Assembly (NCBI GenBank): GCA_003567495.1
Contig: PWZK01000324.1
Coordinates: forward strand, 1-5,190
From: Candidatus Brocadiaceae bacterium
GTDB taxonomy: Bacteria; Planctomycetota; Brocadiia; SM23-32
Reading direction: 5' to 3'
Length of the DNA stretch: 5,190 bases
Positions 4,874 through 5,190 of the stretch are shown piece by piece. Made by a program: the position numbers and the translations under genes. Within the stretch, counting starts at the first letter, position 1. Each line of letters begins with the position of its first letter. The notes beneath the pieces were generated by a model. The model was not told where the DNA came from, made no database searches, and worked only from the letters and a program-made list of their open reading frames with translations.

Positions 4874-5190
4874 TTCTCGCCTCCCAGCACCTTCCTGTAC
4901 AGACTGCTAAACTGCGGGCTGACCCTGGTGCGTGAAAACCGCCGGAAGGCATTATCCCGGATCGCTTCTCCGTTGAATTGCTCTCTTTTTTCATAAACAT
5001 CAGCCATGGCAGCCGCCAACCCGGAGGCATTTCCTTTTTCCACTACCCGCCCGAGTTTTTCAGAATTAACCACATATTCAGGGCCGTTGCAGCGCGTGGT
5101 TACCACGGGTTTGCCTGCGGCCTGCGATTCCAGCGCCGGCAGGCCGAAAGTCTCGCAGTCGCTTGGCAAAACCCCGCAATCGACCGTATG
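4870..5190 (-). CDS. GT4-family glycosyltransferase, N-terminus cut by window edge
   Basis: Only the last 106 residues are in the window; the frame is open to the right edge, so the true start lies outside. The fragment is the end of the donor-binding domain of a GT-B, GT4-type glycosyltransferase. It has LPSDCETFGLPALESQ, in which ETFGLPALE is the E-x7-E motif, followed by AAGKPVVTT and NGPEYV, the usual 'A-G-K-P-V-V-x-T, G-x-x-E' end of the site. The closing segment is the amphipathic C-terminal helix (FSSLYRKVL). An apparent TTG start at 5169 is internal to this domain and not real. Its stop overlaps the start of ParB-like protein B by 4 bp (4870-4873), so the two are in one operon running leftward. 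It is a different protein from the glycosyltransferase at 1-935. The sugar specificity is unknown. Confidence 0.9.
   Translation of the reverse strand, partial: HTVDCGVLPSDCETFGLPALESQAAGKPVVTTRCNGPEYVVNSEKLGRVVEKGNASGLAAAMADVYEKREQFNGEAIRDNAFRRFSRTRVSPQFSSLYRKVLGGEK
4880..4885 (-). promoter_or_regulatory. Ribosome binding site of ParB-like protein B
   Basis: GGGAGG on the minus strand lies 6 nt before the ATG at 4873. It sits inside the last codons of the upstream glycosyltransferase, as expected for coupled genes. Confidence 0.75.

Noticed and set aside
4870..5169. Separate small gene starting at TTG 5169
   Set aside because: The frame continues upstream to the window edge, and the protein begins in the middle of a GT4 donor-binding domain, so it is the end of a larger gene.

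Overview
The window looks like part of a surface-polysaccharide or lipopolysaccharide (LPS) gene cluster from a Gram-negative bacterium. It holds six protein genes: two GT4-type glycosyltransferases, one cut by each window edge, two small kinases of the WaaP/KdkA (LPS-core kinase) type, and two related proteins of unknown function that carry a ParB/sulfiredoxin-like 'G-x-x-R-L-A-I-A' box. LPS-core kinases imply an outer membrane. The repeat-rich spacers, including a three-hairpin palindromic element, are reminiscent of Planctomycetota/Verrucomicrobiota/Lentisphaerota-like or Bacteroidota-like genomes. That placement rests on memory and general character only, with low confidence. No rRNA, tRNA, CRISPR array or transposase gene was seen.

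Layout from left to right. Bases 1-935 (minus) hold the first 311 residues of a GT4 glycosyltransferase whose C-terminus lies outside the window. Bases 936-1299 are a non-coding, repeat-dense spacer. It contains a 16-bp unit repeated three times directly in front of the glycosyltransferase start, a perfect 13-bp inverted repeat, a T-free tract with 7-bp and 13-bp tandem repeats, and a GC-rich three-hairpin element. Bases 1300-2067 (minus) hold WaaP-like kinase 1. Bases 2068-2532 are a divergent intergenic region with a candidate promoter for kinase 1, a bulged hairpin, and G and C homopolymer runs. Bases 2533-3327 (plus) hold WaaP/KdkA-like kinase 2. After a 74-bp spacer with two stem-loops comes ParB-like protein A (3402-4091, plus). 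It meets its relative, ParB-like protein B (4100-4873, minus), tail to tail with only 8 bp between the stop codons. Protein B follows a second GT4 glycosyltransferase (4870-5190, minus, N-terminus outside the window) with a 4-bp ATGA overlap.

Inferred working model: the glycosyltransferases build a cell-surface glycan and the two kinases phosphorylate sugar residues in it or in its lipid-linked core. The two ParB/sulfiredoxin-like proteins are the most interesting part. The fold they suggest binds nucleotides and in some families (SerK) is itself a kinase, so they may be nucleotide-dependent enzymes or regulators acting in the same pathway. Their function is not established by anything visible here.
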